Source: Lethocerus indicus (Eukaryota; Arthropoda; Insecta; Hemiptera; Belostomatidae). From it: DNA of 64,000 nt. How positions within the stretch are numbered: position 1 is the first letter of the stretch; every line of letters begins with the position of its first letter. Below the pieces are notes generated by a model. The model was not told the DNA's origin. It made no database searches and saw only the letters and a list, made by a program, of their open reading frames with translations. The stretch lies in contig JACDQD010000008.1 in assembly GCA_019843655.1 (NCBI GenBank), positions 14,418,442 to 14,482,441 on the forward strand, given 5' to 3'. Shown piece after piece: positions 1 to 11,462 of the stretch. A program made the translations under genes and the position numbers.

Positions 1-3000
1 GTCCTATATAACTCCCTTTCATATGTAAATTCAGTTACTATATTTGTATGTGTAATATACGTCGCAGCTTTGTGCACGTATTAAATGAATTGTTGATTTC
101 ATTTCAACCCCTTTCGTGAAGTAGCAGTGAAGAAATGTTTAAGTATGGGGAACTGAATGGCGTATATATTATGTATTTTTTACACAATTACTTCTCAAGA
201 CGCACTTCTTAACCCAAATCCATGATAGAGAAAAGGAATAAAAGATAGGCATTCTCAGATAAAAAAAATCCATATAATAACATTTTGACAATGCTACGCA
301 TACAGCTTTAACACGACACCATAGTAAAGCGAAACTAGTAAGTAGTCCTTCATTATGATTCGAACAGTGTACTTCTAGCTACAGAAACTTTACTAAATAC
401 ACAATCGAACATATACAAATAATATTTTTTAATTATATCACTATCTTCCACATTTCCAAATGATAATTGCAATAAACTGAGTGTTCTGAACTCAAATTTG
501 ATTCGACCCTCAATTAATCAAAAAGTGTGCCAAGAATAGAACTGGGTTACAAACAAATCCAGAGTTTGCTCCTTGAGGGAGGCACACTTTCGCAGTAATT
601 GGGAAGTTGAAATGTAAGAGTAATTCCCAAATAATTGGGACGTTGAAATGTAAGAATAATTCAATAATTCCCAAATAATTTGGAACTCGAATTATAACAA
701 TTATTATTACTGTTATTGTTGCTGTCTACTTATATAGCGCCTAATTATTATCAAATGGTTCCTCTATTCTGATTAAAATTGTAATTTATGAATCATACTG
801 AAAAAGAATACTTCGAATTTAGACTAGAATGGTGAATGAAGGATTTCAGTCGTGACAGCATAAACAACTGAGCTATAGTTATGAGTCAACATACTCGTTA
901 ACCATTTGATTAACACGTACTCGAGATTAAAATTCTTAATTAACACTTCTTCTCCTTGTTATTTTGTGCCTGTAATTAACGTCGGGGTCTTCTAGAATAA
1001 AGGGAGCGTGAGGGTAAAGGAGGGAAGCTGGTTGGCGGATTGATTCAATCCGGGAGTCATTGTTGATTGGAAGGCATTCATCCCAGTGGAACTGCCCCAC
1101 TATTACTATTAAAGCCCTGTCCGCAATTCCCGAGCTTCCTCTTTCTTCGACCCTCATCTTCCCGCAGCCTTCATTTGTCCGCACCACTAATTCACTCTGA
1201 GGAGATTACTTCGCGGCACGCCTTTGTTTCGACCTCGACGGAGATCCCGACCCCAGAATAGATCACTGAATGGGCATATCCATCAAATGACTTTTACGGT
1301 GAAACACTCATTACAGCCTCCAAACACAATCTGATCTGAATTCGTACCGGTAGTATATTCAGACAAGAGTGATCCTTACGGCCATGATTTCATTTTTAAA
1401 TTATAATAACGATGGCGTGCTATAGACAATTTAAAATAATTTAATTTTGCATTATTGAGAAAACGTCCATTACTGACAAAATATTATTACTATTATTATC
1501 CGTCTGTGCATAACTGCTGAAATCTCTAGCATGAAAGTAACAAATATTTCATCAGACCATCGCTCCCAATGCGTAACTAATAAAAGAAATGTGTTAATAC
1601 ATAATTATTGTCTGTGATGTTGACAGAATTAGAACCATTGAAACAATAAGAACTTTTATTTCCAGGGAAGCAAATATTAATTGATTTCTACATGTTTTTG
1701 TAATAATTTCATAATAATGATAATATTGTTCCTCATACAGACACATATTCGTGTACACAATTCTTACAACCATCTAAAAATTTTCAAACTGTGTACAAGA
1801 ATGGTACCCTTGCTGTATAAGTCATATTTTCTAGTCAAATTCCTTTTTCAATATCTTGTTGACAAGTTTTTTTTCAATTATAAATGCAGATATGACATCA
1901 CATGAACATATTTTGACAAAAAAGGCTCAATATTATTTAATTCTTGCTTAAATAAGATTGTCCTATATAAAATTCAATTTCAATCATTAGTATGAGATTA
2001 CATCCTAATTCTATATCTACAAAACAAGAATTAGTCAAAACTAGAACTTTAAGAGTACCTGATTCCATTTCTTGTATACTCACTTTCTCCCATTTATTAA
2101 ATATGTTTACAATTAATATATCCATTTTAAGTGACAAAATGCATTTTAAAATCATTTTCATTGCTATTCATAGAAACCAGAGTAATGAAACCAGGAGCCC
2201 ACTTATTTCTAAATGCTACTATTAATAACAAATATCATATCTAAAAGTTCAATACTGTAGGAACATAGGTGCATGTTGTGTGTTCTTTATGTATATACGC
2301 TAATATTAAAAAAAATGAAATAACATCTCGGAGTTTCACCAACAATCAGTAGTTCAGAAACCTGAGTTACTTGTTATAACTAGCAACCTACTTTTTTTCT
2401 TGTCAATATTAATTTCAAAACTGAATTAAACATAATTTCATATCACTGTTCACTGTAAAAATAAATAAAGTAGTAATTCAAAATAAGTAAAATTAATTTT
2501 ATAAAAATTCATTCCGAATAGCATATTGACTATTTAATAATGTCAAATTGATACTGCAATAACACATTATTTTATGAATATACAAGTACAGTCTGTTTCA
2601 ATTAACTCATCACACAAAACAAAAATTCAGACATAATCAAAAAAGAATGTATTGTTTACAAAGCTACTAATCTTTACTCTTTCACTTGTAATTAAACCAT
2701 GAAAATATAACCATAAAAAAATCTATGAAGCGGTAAAACTGACCAATTTCAAGTTATCCTAAATTCATATACAAATCAAATATATATTTTCATTCTTGTA
2801 CACATATTCAGCAGTGATAATTACACATCAAATGCTATTTCACTCCAGTAGTTTTCAAAATCTCCAACAGTTTTTAACAAACTAACCTCCCCCACAAGTA
2901 TTCTAATAAGCTTAGTAGTTATGTAAAATTATGAAATGTGTCATATCATAATTCTAGTTAAATCTATAAATGAAGGTAAAAATACCTATGATGCCAAAAG

Positions 3001-3962
3001 TCCCTATCAATTCCCTAGTTGATGTATGATCTGGATTAAATAGTTACAACAAAAATAGTTTGACTAGATTATGTTTTTCAAGACATTGTGTTTACTAAAC
3101 TACTTGTTACACATGTTTATAAATATTAGCTAAAAGATAAGCAGTTTCAATTAAAAATAATAAATTAAAAAAGCAAATATAATATAAATGATGGCACAAA
3201 TATAGTACAGATCTGATTATTATAAATATTTTTTTGGGTGGACATAAATTATTATAATTTAAAAAAAGAAATATTTAATATAGACCAATGCATAGATAAT
3301 TAAATGATGCTTTAAATGTATCAAAATAAATATAATATACATATTGAAAAATATAAATCACTGATTCAACAACCACAGATCAAAATATTTTACCAACAAT
3401 ATTTGCCACAAAAAGAAATAAGGAAGGCAGATTTTTCTACCTCCTCCAAGAGTACATCACAATATATGAAATTCATAAATCTTAATGAGCTCACTGCACT
3501 GACCAGTAGTGTTCAAGAGATAGGACAGCACTCCATTGACACCATACCCATAACAACATAATAACAATAATAATAATAATAATAGAAAAGATAATAATTA
3601 ATATATACATATTCAAAAAGTACACTGAAAGACTTTTTGTTTACCAATTTATAAATGAAGGATACAGAAAAGACAAGAGGAAAAGGGGGGTCACTGTCCA
3701 AAAACTGAACAATAAAAGTGACTGGTGTTCATCAGCTCGTAAACACAGCAAACATCAGTATGTTTTGACAAGTACAGCTGGCTCCCATGATGCCAATGCC
3801 ATCTGTACGGCTGCTGTTGCTAACAATACCACACACCACCGGAACACTTTTTTCATTTTTTGTGAAAACAGTAATCAATATAACAATGTACACAGAGTAC
3901 TTGAAAAGTCTATAAACTGAAAACTGTATACTGAGGCCCACGGGACCCACCACTGGTTGTTG
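1..3962. other. TDRD3 3' UTR and intergenic DNA
   Basis: AT-rich, CpG-poor sequence downstream of the TDRD3 stop codon on the minus strand. Its proximal part (just below 3963) must contain the TDRD3 3' UTR. Several TTTATT or TTTAAT strings on the plus strand could be minus-strand poly(A) signals, and none stands out, so the transcript end is not called. A short region near 1000-1260 has somewhat more GC and CpG, but its small open frames resemble no known protein. No other gene was seen. Confidence 0.6.
597..673. repeat. Short tandem duplication
   Basis: Two consecutive copies of a unit containing AATTGGGA, then (A or C)GTTGAAATGTAAGA and AATTCCCAAATAATT. They differ by a few substitutions and a small insertion. 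This is a local tandem duplication in intergenic DNA with no sign of function. Confidence 0.7.
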
Positions 3963-4105
3963 CTACTTGGGCTCTTTGGTCCTGTTGGCCGGTGGAACAT
4001 ACATTGGTTGAGTGTACCTTGGATTTGATTTTCGAGGAGGTGGAACACCTGTCCCATCTGATTTCACATAAGGCCTACTACCTCCCCTACGAAACTCTAG
4101 AGCAC
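3963..4105 (-). CDS. TDRD3: TDRD3 exon 15 (C-terminal tail and stop)
   Basis: Starts [18 protein letters not shown] and ends [12 protein letters not shown] then TAG. The LEFRRGG tail followed by Pro/Arg/Tyr-rich sequence matches the family's C-terminal exon-junction-complex-binding motif. Phase 1 in. Confidence 0.95.
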
Positions 4106-7100
4106 CTGAAATCAACAATGGTTCTATTATTTCTCATTATATTATTTCCTTAATATATATAATTATTTTATTTTGTTGCTGAAATCAATTTATGTTATAC
4201 TTATGCTGGACAATATATTTCAAGAAAATTGTCTTTGAGGTAATTTCATCTTTTCATATTTTACCTACCACAGTTTAACAAATAAAGTTGCACTTATTCT
4301 TTTATTAAGCAATAAAGATTTAGACAACATTTCTTGAGTTTATTTTTTCCTGCTTGATAATAAAATATACGAATAAAAAATAAAAAACCAAAATTATATA
4401 ACAAGACAATCTAATAAACTCAAAGATATTATTAACAGAATGAATTTATTCTCAAATAATTGCAGTAATTGAGTTGCAATCCAAAACCATATTTAAGGAA
4501 ATAATAATAACAAATATTGGTTATTTGATTATAATACAAAATAATAACAATGAAATAATGCTTACATAAACCCAATGTCACAGCTTAAACTATTTACATT
4601 TAATGACAATTTAAAATTAATGATATTAATCAGAGATTGTTACAATATTATATTAACAAGAAGATGAATTTTCACAAAGAAGCTTAATACAATTTCATGT
4701 GTGTTTTTTCCATAAAATAAGAAGCAATCAATTTGGTATTTAGTTAGTATCAAATTGCCATTAAATTACCTGAAAAATGATTATTTCTGGCAGCATTATT
4801 ATTGAAATTTGATGGATTGTGATGATCAAACTCAGTAGGATTAACCTTTGTAATCTGATTGCCATCCTACAAAAATAAACAAACTGCCTAAATATTTTAT
4901 AACTGTCAACTAATAAGTACTCATAAATGATAAGTACTAATAAGTAGACCTGACCTATAATTACAAAATGTGTAAAACTATGAGCTACATTCAAACATAT
5001 AAACAACAAAAATATAAAATATACATAAGACAAAAATGAATAAATAAGAATACCTCGGTGATTGGAATGCAATCATCATGCAGTACTTCTTCATAATTTC
5101 CATAATCCAAAAATCTTACCACACATGTTTTATTTGAAAGGCCAGTAATTTCAGCATTATAATACTGAAATAAATCCGATATTATAAATCTGAAGTTTAA
5201 TATATTGAAAATGCAAATAATTTGCATTACATATAAACACTTATGTAAACACTAGATTATAAACTTACAATAACTATATGCACACAACTCTATTATATGC
5301 AAACACATTTTAACAAAAATATATACCACTCACCATATTATCTTCCCAGTATTTAGCCATACACTTGTCTCCAACTTTCCAACACCACTTTTCAGGAACT
5401 TTTGGGGCCTTATTATTATTCTGAAAATATCCTAAGACCAAAAAAATGTTTAAACAAAATTTGAATTCACATGAAAAACAAATTCTTCCGTGCTAATCTA
5501 ATACACCATTGATACTACTAATAAATTTGTTAATCTAAGTAATAATCCTTTTTAAAAATCAAATGATAAACCCCCAGAATGTGTTTTTAATTACATTAAA
5601 TAATCTAAGAAAGATCTCAGAAAATCATATTTTGTTAAAATCATTCACATCCACACAGGTATCATATTTTATTGGCTTTTTTTCAGTAGGTATGGTCCAT
5701 AGATAAATATCAAATATTAACAAGTAAATATATATGTACGGGCAAATAGATATGTACCTATAGTTGTTGACATAAGAGGGGGAATAAATGCTGAATCCTT
5801 ATATGGAAATTCAGGAATTTCTGGCATTCCTGGTGGCTTGTAATAAGAAGAGCTTTGGTTTCTATAATCCCCATTTGTACTGTTATAACCTGCTGAAATA
5901 TTACTATCATTAATTTAAAAATAATTAAATAATTTCTGGCACAAAAACTAATTTCTAAATTGATTAATTAGAGATTACAAAATATACCTACCATAAGTAT
6001 CAAATTTACTGGGCCTAATGAAACTGTCATGTTTACGTGCTAAGAAGTTATCAGTCATATCATTGTTCATAATGTGTTCATTCTTGTCATACTTTCCAAA
6101 CTGCATGGTATTATTATATTCAACTTGCTGTCTGTTCTGATTCTGAAACCGTGGAGCCTTTTGGGCATCTGAAATAAAAATGGGCAATAAAATATTTGCA
6201 CAACAATAAATGAGACTCTTGTACATTGTACATAGTATTTAAAATATTATTATTATATGGATTAATTTTTGAGCCCTTCATTATTCCACAATTCAGAACA
6301 ATTATGTTCATCAATTAAACTCACTTTGAGATATATTAGGCCTTCTTTCTTCTTTTGGCCTTCTCTCAATAGGTGGCCTGGTGCTATTACTTGGTCCTTT
6401 ATAACTGTTTCCTCTTCCCTGCCCTGATGAGAAAGGTTTTGGTTTTTCTACAGTAGACCTTGAGTTCTCCCATTCTTTTTCTTTCTCCCTCTCTTTTTCC
6501 TTTTCGACAACAGGTGGAGCTTCAAAGAAATATTAGAATTAATTTCTTTAAAATCTTGTTTAAATGTTAGTTTTTTTTAACTTGAATGGTGGAATTAGTA
6601 TTTATAATTTTTAATCTAATAATACATACCAGGTTGAGCAGGTAGTTTATCTTCTAAAAACTGAAACAAAGAAACCCTTCCAGTAGGTTTGGGAGCAACA
6701 TCTTCATCACCTCCCTTCCTCCTATTTCCTTTTCCCCCTTCTTTTTCACCTTTTTCCTTGTTGTCTCCCTTATTACCAGTCCGACGCTGAAACCAATAAT
6801 TAACATTCACACCATCATAAACTAAAAAAAGTCACAACTTTTCGATTTGTAGCAGTAATTTACAGATTGTAAAAATAACTAAATTATTTTTATTTTTGAA
6901 CATATAGTTAATTACATCATTTTAATTATTTGTCATTACCAAAAAATTGTGCAAGAGTGCCAAAATATTACATATGCATAAATAGTTATTTTTAATCAGA
7001 TTGTTACAATATAACTTTTATGAAGGGAATAATAAATTATGTATCTATTATTACAGAATATTATTTAACTAAAAAAAAATTAGGTCTTGTGTACCATAAT

Positions 7101-10100
7101 GTTAATGCAGTTTCTTATGTTACCATATAAAATGTTACATATTTGTATGCAATGAGAAGTTAAGACAAATTTAAGCCTGTAATATGTATCAGAGCTTTTT
7201 CAGATTACATGGAAAATGAGCTTCCCACTTTGTAATTGTGCTGTTCTGAGCTGGTCGAGAGCAATACACGACCAATTAACACTTTTTATAAAAAGGGACA
7301 ATAAGATTCCAGAATACTGAAAGCCTGTATTACAATAAAGTGGGACACCACTGAAAATTCATAATAAGTTTAAGCATTCTTCTCACTGAATGAAAATGTT
7401 AATGTATTATTAATACATTTATTAATCTCAATAAATTCTTTTTTATATTCAAGTTCATAGTTTATATAAATACAACAATGACATTTTGCTAACCTGCAAG
7501 TTCTTAAGAGCTTTCTTAACATTGTTTTTAGTCTGCTTCAGAGCACTTTCAGCTTGTTGTAAAGTGAAGCCTTGTTCCATGATTGCTTGAACATTTTTGT
7601 CCAACAATGGTTTATTGCCTCCTCCAAAAATTTTCTTAACAGTGCCCTTACCAGCTTCAGCAATGGCATCCCTCCTTTGGGCTTCAAACTCATCATCTTT
7701 GATTTCCTTGCTTCCATCATCTAAAGACTATTGTTTGAAAATTAATAACTGAATTCCATGAACTGAAATCTATAGTTTTCAATAAAAAATGATGAGTCCA
7801 ATGCAATTTAATTATTGTTGAGGAATATTATAATAAGGTATGAGTAAACATATTGTATACTATGAAAATACCTTGAAATTTTTATCACTTAAATTAGTTG
7901 GGGCAATCTTTTGTCCAAATGGAATCCATGGGGGTGGTCCACCCTCCACTCCTATTCTCCCTCTCGTGTGTTTTGCCAAACTCTATAATGCAAATAAAAT
8001 ATTTAAAAAGCAAACAAATAGGCAAACCTGAAATAATATAATTCAACAAGAAAATAGAAATATGAATACTGAAACTATGTTAATATTCATAACTAAATAT
8101 TTTCAATCAGTAAATAAAGGTAAATTAATAATGTGTAAATAAATCAGTAGAACTAAATCCTTGTATGAAATAAATATAATATGCTGCAATTCTTAACAAA
8201 GTCCAAACTCACCCTGTTCAGATGCCATTTCTCAATCATGTTTACTACAATACCTCCAAGAACTTCAACATTGACAGGAAAAAGCTGCAACATCCCGAAG
8301 CATACTCTAATTTCCCCTTTCAATTTTAATTTTGTCCCTGGCACAGTATTCAAACTGCAAAAACAAAATATATACTGCCAGAAAGGAATAAGATAAATTT
8401 AAACAGGTCACTAATTGCAATAATACCTGATACTGGAGATTGAATTCATTTCCAGAGCATGACAAACTTGAGTACCATCTGTTACAGTTATTTTCAACAG
8501 TCTAGGTGCATGTTTTGATTCTTCATTTGCTTTAGGCGCTGATATATTGCGGATTTTCTGTATTTGTACTATGAAATTTCCCGACAGAGACTGAAAATAA
8601 TTCAGACTATGAGAGTAAAATTTGTAAATATATATGGTAATTAGACAAACAGTTTGAATACATGACAAGATATATGAATAAATTATTGTTCAATCAATAA
8701 TTCAAAACAAATACACTTCAGAAAGAGAGTTGAGTTTAACAGTACTATCAAACAGTGATAATGAAACCTGTACAATTATACTATCACTATTCATTAGTCA
8801 TTAAATTAAACAAAATCTCAGTGCTAAATTGAAATAATTATATACCACTAATCTGTTTATATTAAAAAATAAAATATAGGAATATTGCAACAAATATCCA
8901 AATATCAATCATGGAAAAGTCAAACAAACCTAACACATTGCTAGCACAAACTAATGGATCAACCATACCCATAATTCTACAAAATTAAGAAACCTTTTTG
9001 TGATGTTTACATGTAAACAATCATCTTTAAAGATGGTGGGATTTCATAACTTCCCAAATGATGTCATAATTTCTTTAATGTTTACTGTCTTATGCTCTTG
9101 AGCGCATACTGCCATTTATATCTTGAAGAATAAGATTCTTTATAACGTATCTAAACAAACTGATCAAAAAATAAAGCATTTGTCAGAATTTTAGGAAATA
9201 TGATATCAAGCTTCACATTTAGACAATGAATTAGAAAATGGAGATGGATTTAGAGAATGACTCACAATTTAAACAGATCTCAGTTGTCCATAACCTTTGT
9301 AATAACCAGATGTGCAATAAGCAGGCAGCAAATTACTGCCTTGAACAAATGAATTGTCAAAACTACTTCATCATTAACAAAACTTTGTCATTAATATTTC
9401 AAGAAAATGTCAGAAACTTACTTATTATAATAACCACAATTTTGCTCATATGTATGAACATTCACAGTTAAATATAACCCTTTTTAATTTTAAGCATTGT
9501 CATATCATTAGACTGAAAAATTCGAACAAAGATATGCTCAACAGTAAATTACACTCATCTATCCTTTTAGTTTGTAAATAACTGTACTGTTTTTGTTTGT
9601 GGTACTTGAAATTACCACAATAAATAATTTTCATTGAGTTTGGAATATAACACAAATTGTGTGATACTATGACACAAACATGATTACTATGATCAGAACA
9701 TAAATTAAAGTGAATTATATAATTTCAATTAATTGTAAGATGACCAAACTTACAGTCTCTAGTTTCCCTTTGGTTAATTCTGGAGGAAATGCACAACCAC
9801 CCAATTCTCGAATATCAATCTAGAACACATAAAAATAAACCCCAAATATACAAAATGTTCATTCATAAATAAAGCCATCCCATAATAACAAAAATGACAA
9901 ATAAAAACAACGTATAAATAAACAATACTAATGCAACAATTACTCACATCCAAAGCTTTTCCTTCAACTTGTTTCCTGCTTGTGACACTGTTATTGTCGG
10001 TGACTTTGTTCCAACCAGATTCTGACAAGTTCCTAAAAACGATTAAGCGGGCCGTTTAATTCACTTCGGTAAATACTACTTGGCAAATAGGCAACACACA

Positions 10101-10279
10101 TTGTTAACACACTAGGCCATGGGTAACTGTGGGAAAAGCGTCTAAAATCATCGACAAAGGCAAGTGTAGCGACACCTACAATATATTATAGATTTTCGGG
10201 TGTGACTTTTCATTTTGATACTATTTAGAAAAACAGACACATACCAGCCATCGGACTTCATAGATTCGATCACATCCAT
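3963..10279 (-). CDS. TDRD3: Tudor domain-containing protein 3 (whole gene, 15 coding exons)
   Basis: The joined exons give 1947 nt and a complete 648-residue protein, close to the roughly 650 residues usual for vertebrate TDRD3. Domain order matches the family: an N-terminal DUF1767/OB-fold region (about 1-165), the GPPPWIPFG linker (about 175-190), a UBA domain (about 238-278), a basic Lys/Arg-rich low-complexity stretch with a [14 protein letters not shown] motif (about 315-325), a tudor domain (about 510-567) and a C-terminal ALEFRRGG motif (from about 602). Known family role: the tudor domain reads asymmetric dimethyl-arginine marks on histones and RNA polymerase II, the OB region binds topoisomerase 3-beta, and the C-terminal tail binds the exon junction complex. 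The start ATG has an AAAATGG context. Every intron is GT-AG and phases agree throughout. It is transcribed away from liprin-beta, with about 1.2 kb between the two start codons. Confidence 0.95.
4770..4866 (-). CDS. TDRD3: TDRD3 exon 14
   Basis: Encodes [18 protein letters not shown] to RNNHFS, a linker between the tudor domain and the C-terminal tail. Phase 0 in, phase 1 out. Confidence 0.88.
5054..5164 (-). CDS. TDRD3: TDRD3 exon 13 (tudor domain part 2)
   Basis: Encodes YYNAEITGL and [17 protein letters not shown]. The DYGNYEEV string holds tudor aromatic-cage residues and is nearly invariant in TDRD3. Phase 0 in and out. Confidence 0.97.
5334..5431 (-). CDS. TDRD3: TDRD3 exon 12 (tudor domain part 1)
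   Basis: Encodes [12 protein letters not shown], then [18 protein letters not shown], the first two strands of the tudor barrel with the conserved YWED. The phase-1 acceptor is the gtcttag with a T-rich tract. The tcag 11 bases further in would shift the frame. Confidence 0.95.
5758..5889 (-). CDS. TDRD3: TDRD3 exon 11 (NAGNAG acceptor)
   Basis: Tyr/Ser/Pro-rich linker ([12 protein letters not shown] to PPLMSTTI). The acceptor is a tandem ttcagcag. Using the first AG extends the exon to 5892 and adds one alanine in frame. Phase 1 in and out. Confidence 0.88.
   Translation of the reverse strand, partial: VITVQMGIIETKALLITSHQECQKFLNFHIRIQHLFPLLCQQL
5992..6168 (-). CDS. TDRD3: TDRD3 exon 10
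   Basis: Gln/Asn-rich linker ([15 protein letters not shown] to KFDTYG). Phase 1 in and out. The donor region reads GGTAGGTAT, so a second in-exon GT lies four bases downstream. Only the upstream one keeps the frame. Confidence 0.88.
6325..6519 (-). CDS. TDRD3: TDRD3 exon 9
   Basis: Charged, disordered linker ([11 protein letters not shown], then [13 protein letters not shown]). The codons are clean and both junctions are phase 1. The sequence evolves quickly in this family, so support is mainly frame and position. Confidence 0.88.
6630..6786 (-). CDS. TDRD3: TDRD3 exon 8
   Basis: Highly basic Lys/Gly/Glu-rich segment followed by [16 protein letters not shown]. The SLF-FLE-KL motif is conserved in vertebrate TDRD3. 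Phase 0 in, phase 1 out, donor gtatgt. Confidence 0.92.
7494..7727 (-). CDS. TDRD3: TDRD3 exon 7 (UBA domain)
   Basis: 78 codons in phase 0. The first part ([18 protein letters not shown]) leads into a UBA domain with the [14 protein letters not shown] core and a second helix AESALKQT. The acceptor is the caatag at 7728-7729. The nearer ctttag seven bases into the exon would break the frame. Confidence 0.95.
7872..7982 (-). CDS. TDRD3: TDRD3 exon 6 (GPPPWIPFG linker)
   Basis: 37 codons in phase 0. They contain [13 protein letters not shown], a TDRD3 signature between the OB-fold and UBA domain. Acceptor tatag, donor gtattt. Confidence 0.94.
8213..8354 (-). CDS. TDRD3: TDRD3 exon 5 (OB-fold part 2)
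   Basis: Encodes [17 protein letters not shown] followed by the [15 protein letters not shown] segment, conserved at the end of the TDRD3 OB-fold. Phase 2 in, phase 0 out, donor gtgagt. Confidence 0.95.
8427..8590 (-). CDS. TDRD3: TDRD3 exon 4 (OB-fold part 1)
   Basis: Encodes [15 protein letters not shown] through the motif [11 protein letters not shown] to [10 protein letters not shown], typical beta strands of the TDRD3/RMI1 OB-fold. Phase 0 in, phase 2 out, donor gtatta. Confidence 0.95.
9754..9819 (-). CDS. TDRD3: TDRD3 exon 3
   Basis: 22 codons in phase 0 (IDIRELGG to KGKLET). The acceptor is ctag and the donor gtaagt. Part of the N-terminal DUF1767 region. The intron that follows in the gene (8591-9753) is the largest in TDRD3 and has no recognisable content. 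Confidence 0.92.
9948..10032 (-). CDS. TDRD3: TDRD3 exon 2
   Basis: Continues from phase 2 ([11 protein letters not shown]) to GKALD and ends in phase 0 at a gtgagt donor. It belongs to the conserved N-terminal TDRD3/RMI1-like region. Confidence 0.93.
10245..10279 (-). CDS. TDRD3: TDRD3 exon 1 (start)
   Basis: Encodes residues 1-12 (begins [12 protein letters not shown], last codon split). The start codon has a good context (AAAATGG). The donor is gtatgt after phase 2. A minimal upstream ORF (ATG-TGT-GTG-TAG) lies just 5' of the start on the minus strand. Confidence 0.9.
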
Positions 10280-11459
10280 TTTGGCTACACACACATAGAC
10301 ACGCACAGTATACAGACAATTGGAGTAGAAACCTCACTAGCAATGGCCGGCACCGACCAAGACCATCTGCATCTGTAGACAATTTTCAAAATACAAGTAT
10401 AATGTGTTGTTTAGAATAACAATTTTATATTCTCATATCGTTAATACGTGGTATAATTGAATCCAATAATTTACGAATCATTCACGATTGGATAAATAAT
10501 TAGTTCGATCATGTAAAGCATCATTCCTTCCATTCTATACGGAGTGAATAGTTTTCGTACAATAAACTTAATTATCCTACGATATTGTTATTTTCTATTG
10601 AAATTACACCGAATAGTAAAAGTGCTCTTCAATGGCCTGGCTATCTACGAAATATCACATTTAAATACGATAAGATTTCGTGTATTCCTTGAAATAAAAA
10701 AAATACAAAGTGGGACGATTTCTTTAATATTTCGTATGAATTACAGCATTACTGTTATTTAAGGGAAACTTTGGGTGTATGGGGTTAACTTACATTCATA
10801 AGGAATAAGTTCTATTTTAGAAGGTGAATAGGATAAGTTGTTCTACAAAAAAAGATTTGTGGAGATTATTCGAAAAATAGGTTATTGGGGTCGTAATCAT
10901 CTCAACTAAATATTGAATGAATCATTGATATAAGGAATAAATTAACTGAAATCAATTTAATTTACTTAACTAGACCGCAAAAACGATGCAATCACTTGCA
11001 CATTACTTTCTTGTATTACAAAATGGCTTCATAACATATTGATTATACTTATGAAATATTTGCTATAAAAAAATTGAAATATTATATTTGCTCCGCCTAT
11101 AATTATGATTTAATCATTGTGATGTCTTACTGAATTTGGAAACAAAAGTTAGCAAAAATATAATGAGGTTCATTCAGATTTATATGCTTGCTTAATATCT
11201 GTGCTATTTGAAAGAACGCACTCTAGTGTCCTAGTACAACTCAACCCACCTGTTGATTGTCATCCATATTTCGTGTTTTTTTTTATACCTTTTGTTTTTG
11301 TTTCCGGGTTTCTGTTTTACGTTTTGTCGTATATATTTATTTTATTCATCGTTTTCGATTTTGTTCGATTCGCCTCCGTATAATTTTCGTTACGGAATGT
11401 ATTGTGAGTTGGTTAACAACAAGAATCCATAGACGCTGAAGATTTAACCTCCTGTAAAT
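10280..11459. promoter_or_regulatory. Divergent TDRD3 / liprin-beta intergenic region
   Basis: About 1.2 kb separates the two start codons, so both promoters must lie here. Sequence next to TDRD3 (10040-10380) and next to liprin-beta (11200-11460) is slightly richer in CpG than the AT-rich centre. No TATA box or initiator could be assigned with confidence. The liprin-beta 5' UTR lies at the right edge. An in-frame TAA at 11445-11447 closes the frame upstream of its ATG. Confidence 0.55.
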
Positions 11460-11462
11460 ATG
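11460..11462 (+). CDS. liprin-beta: Liprin-beta exon 1a (start codon)
   Basis: The coding part of the distal first exon is only the ATG, followed at once by a strong gtaagg donor. Splicing to 11860 gives MVVLGTSQEVVQEV. An in-frame stop just upstream (11445-11447) supports this start. Confidence 0.85.

Noticed and set aside
5420..5431. Alternative TDRD3 exon 12 acceptor (tcag at 5421-5424)
   Set aside because: It would skip 11 bases and, joined to the phase-1 donor before it, run into consecutive TAA codons.
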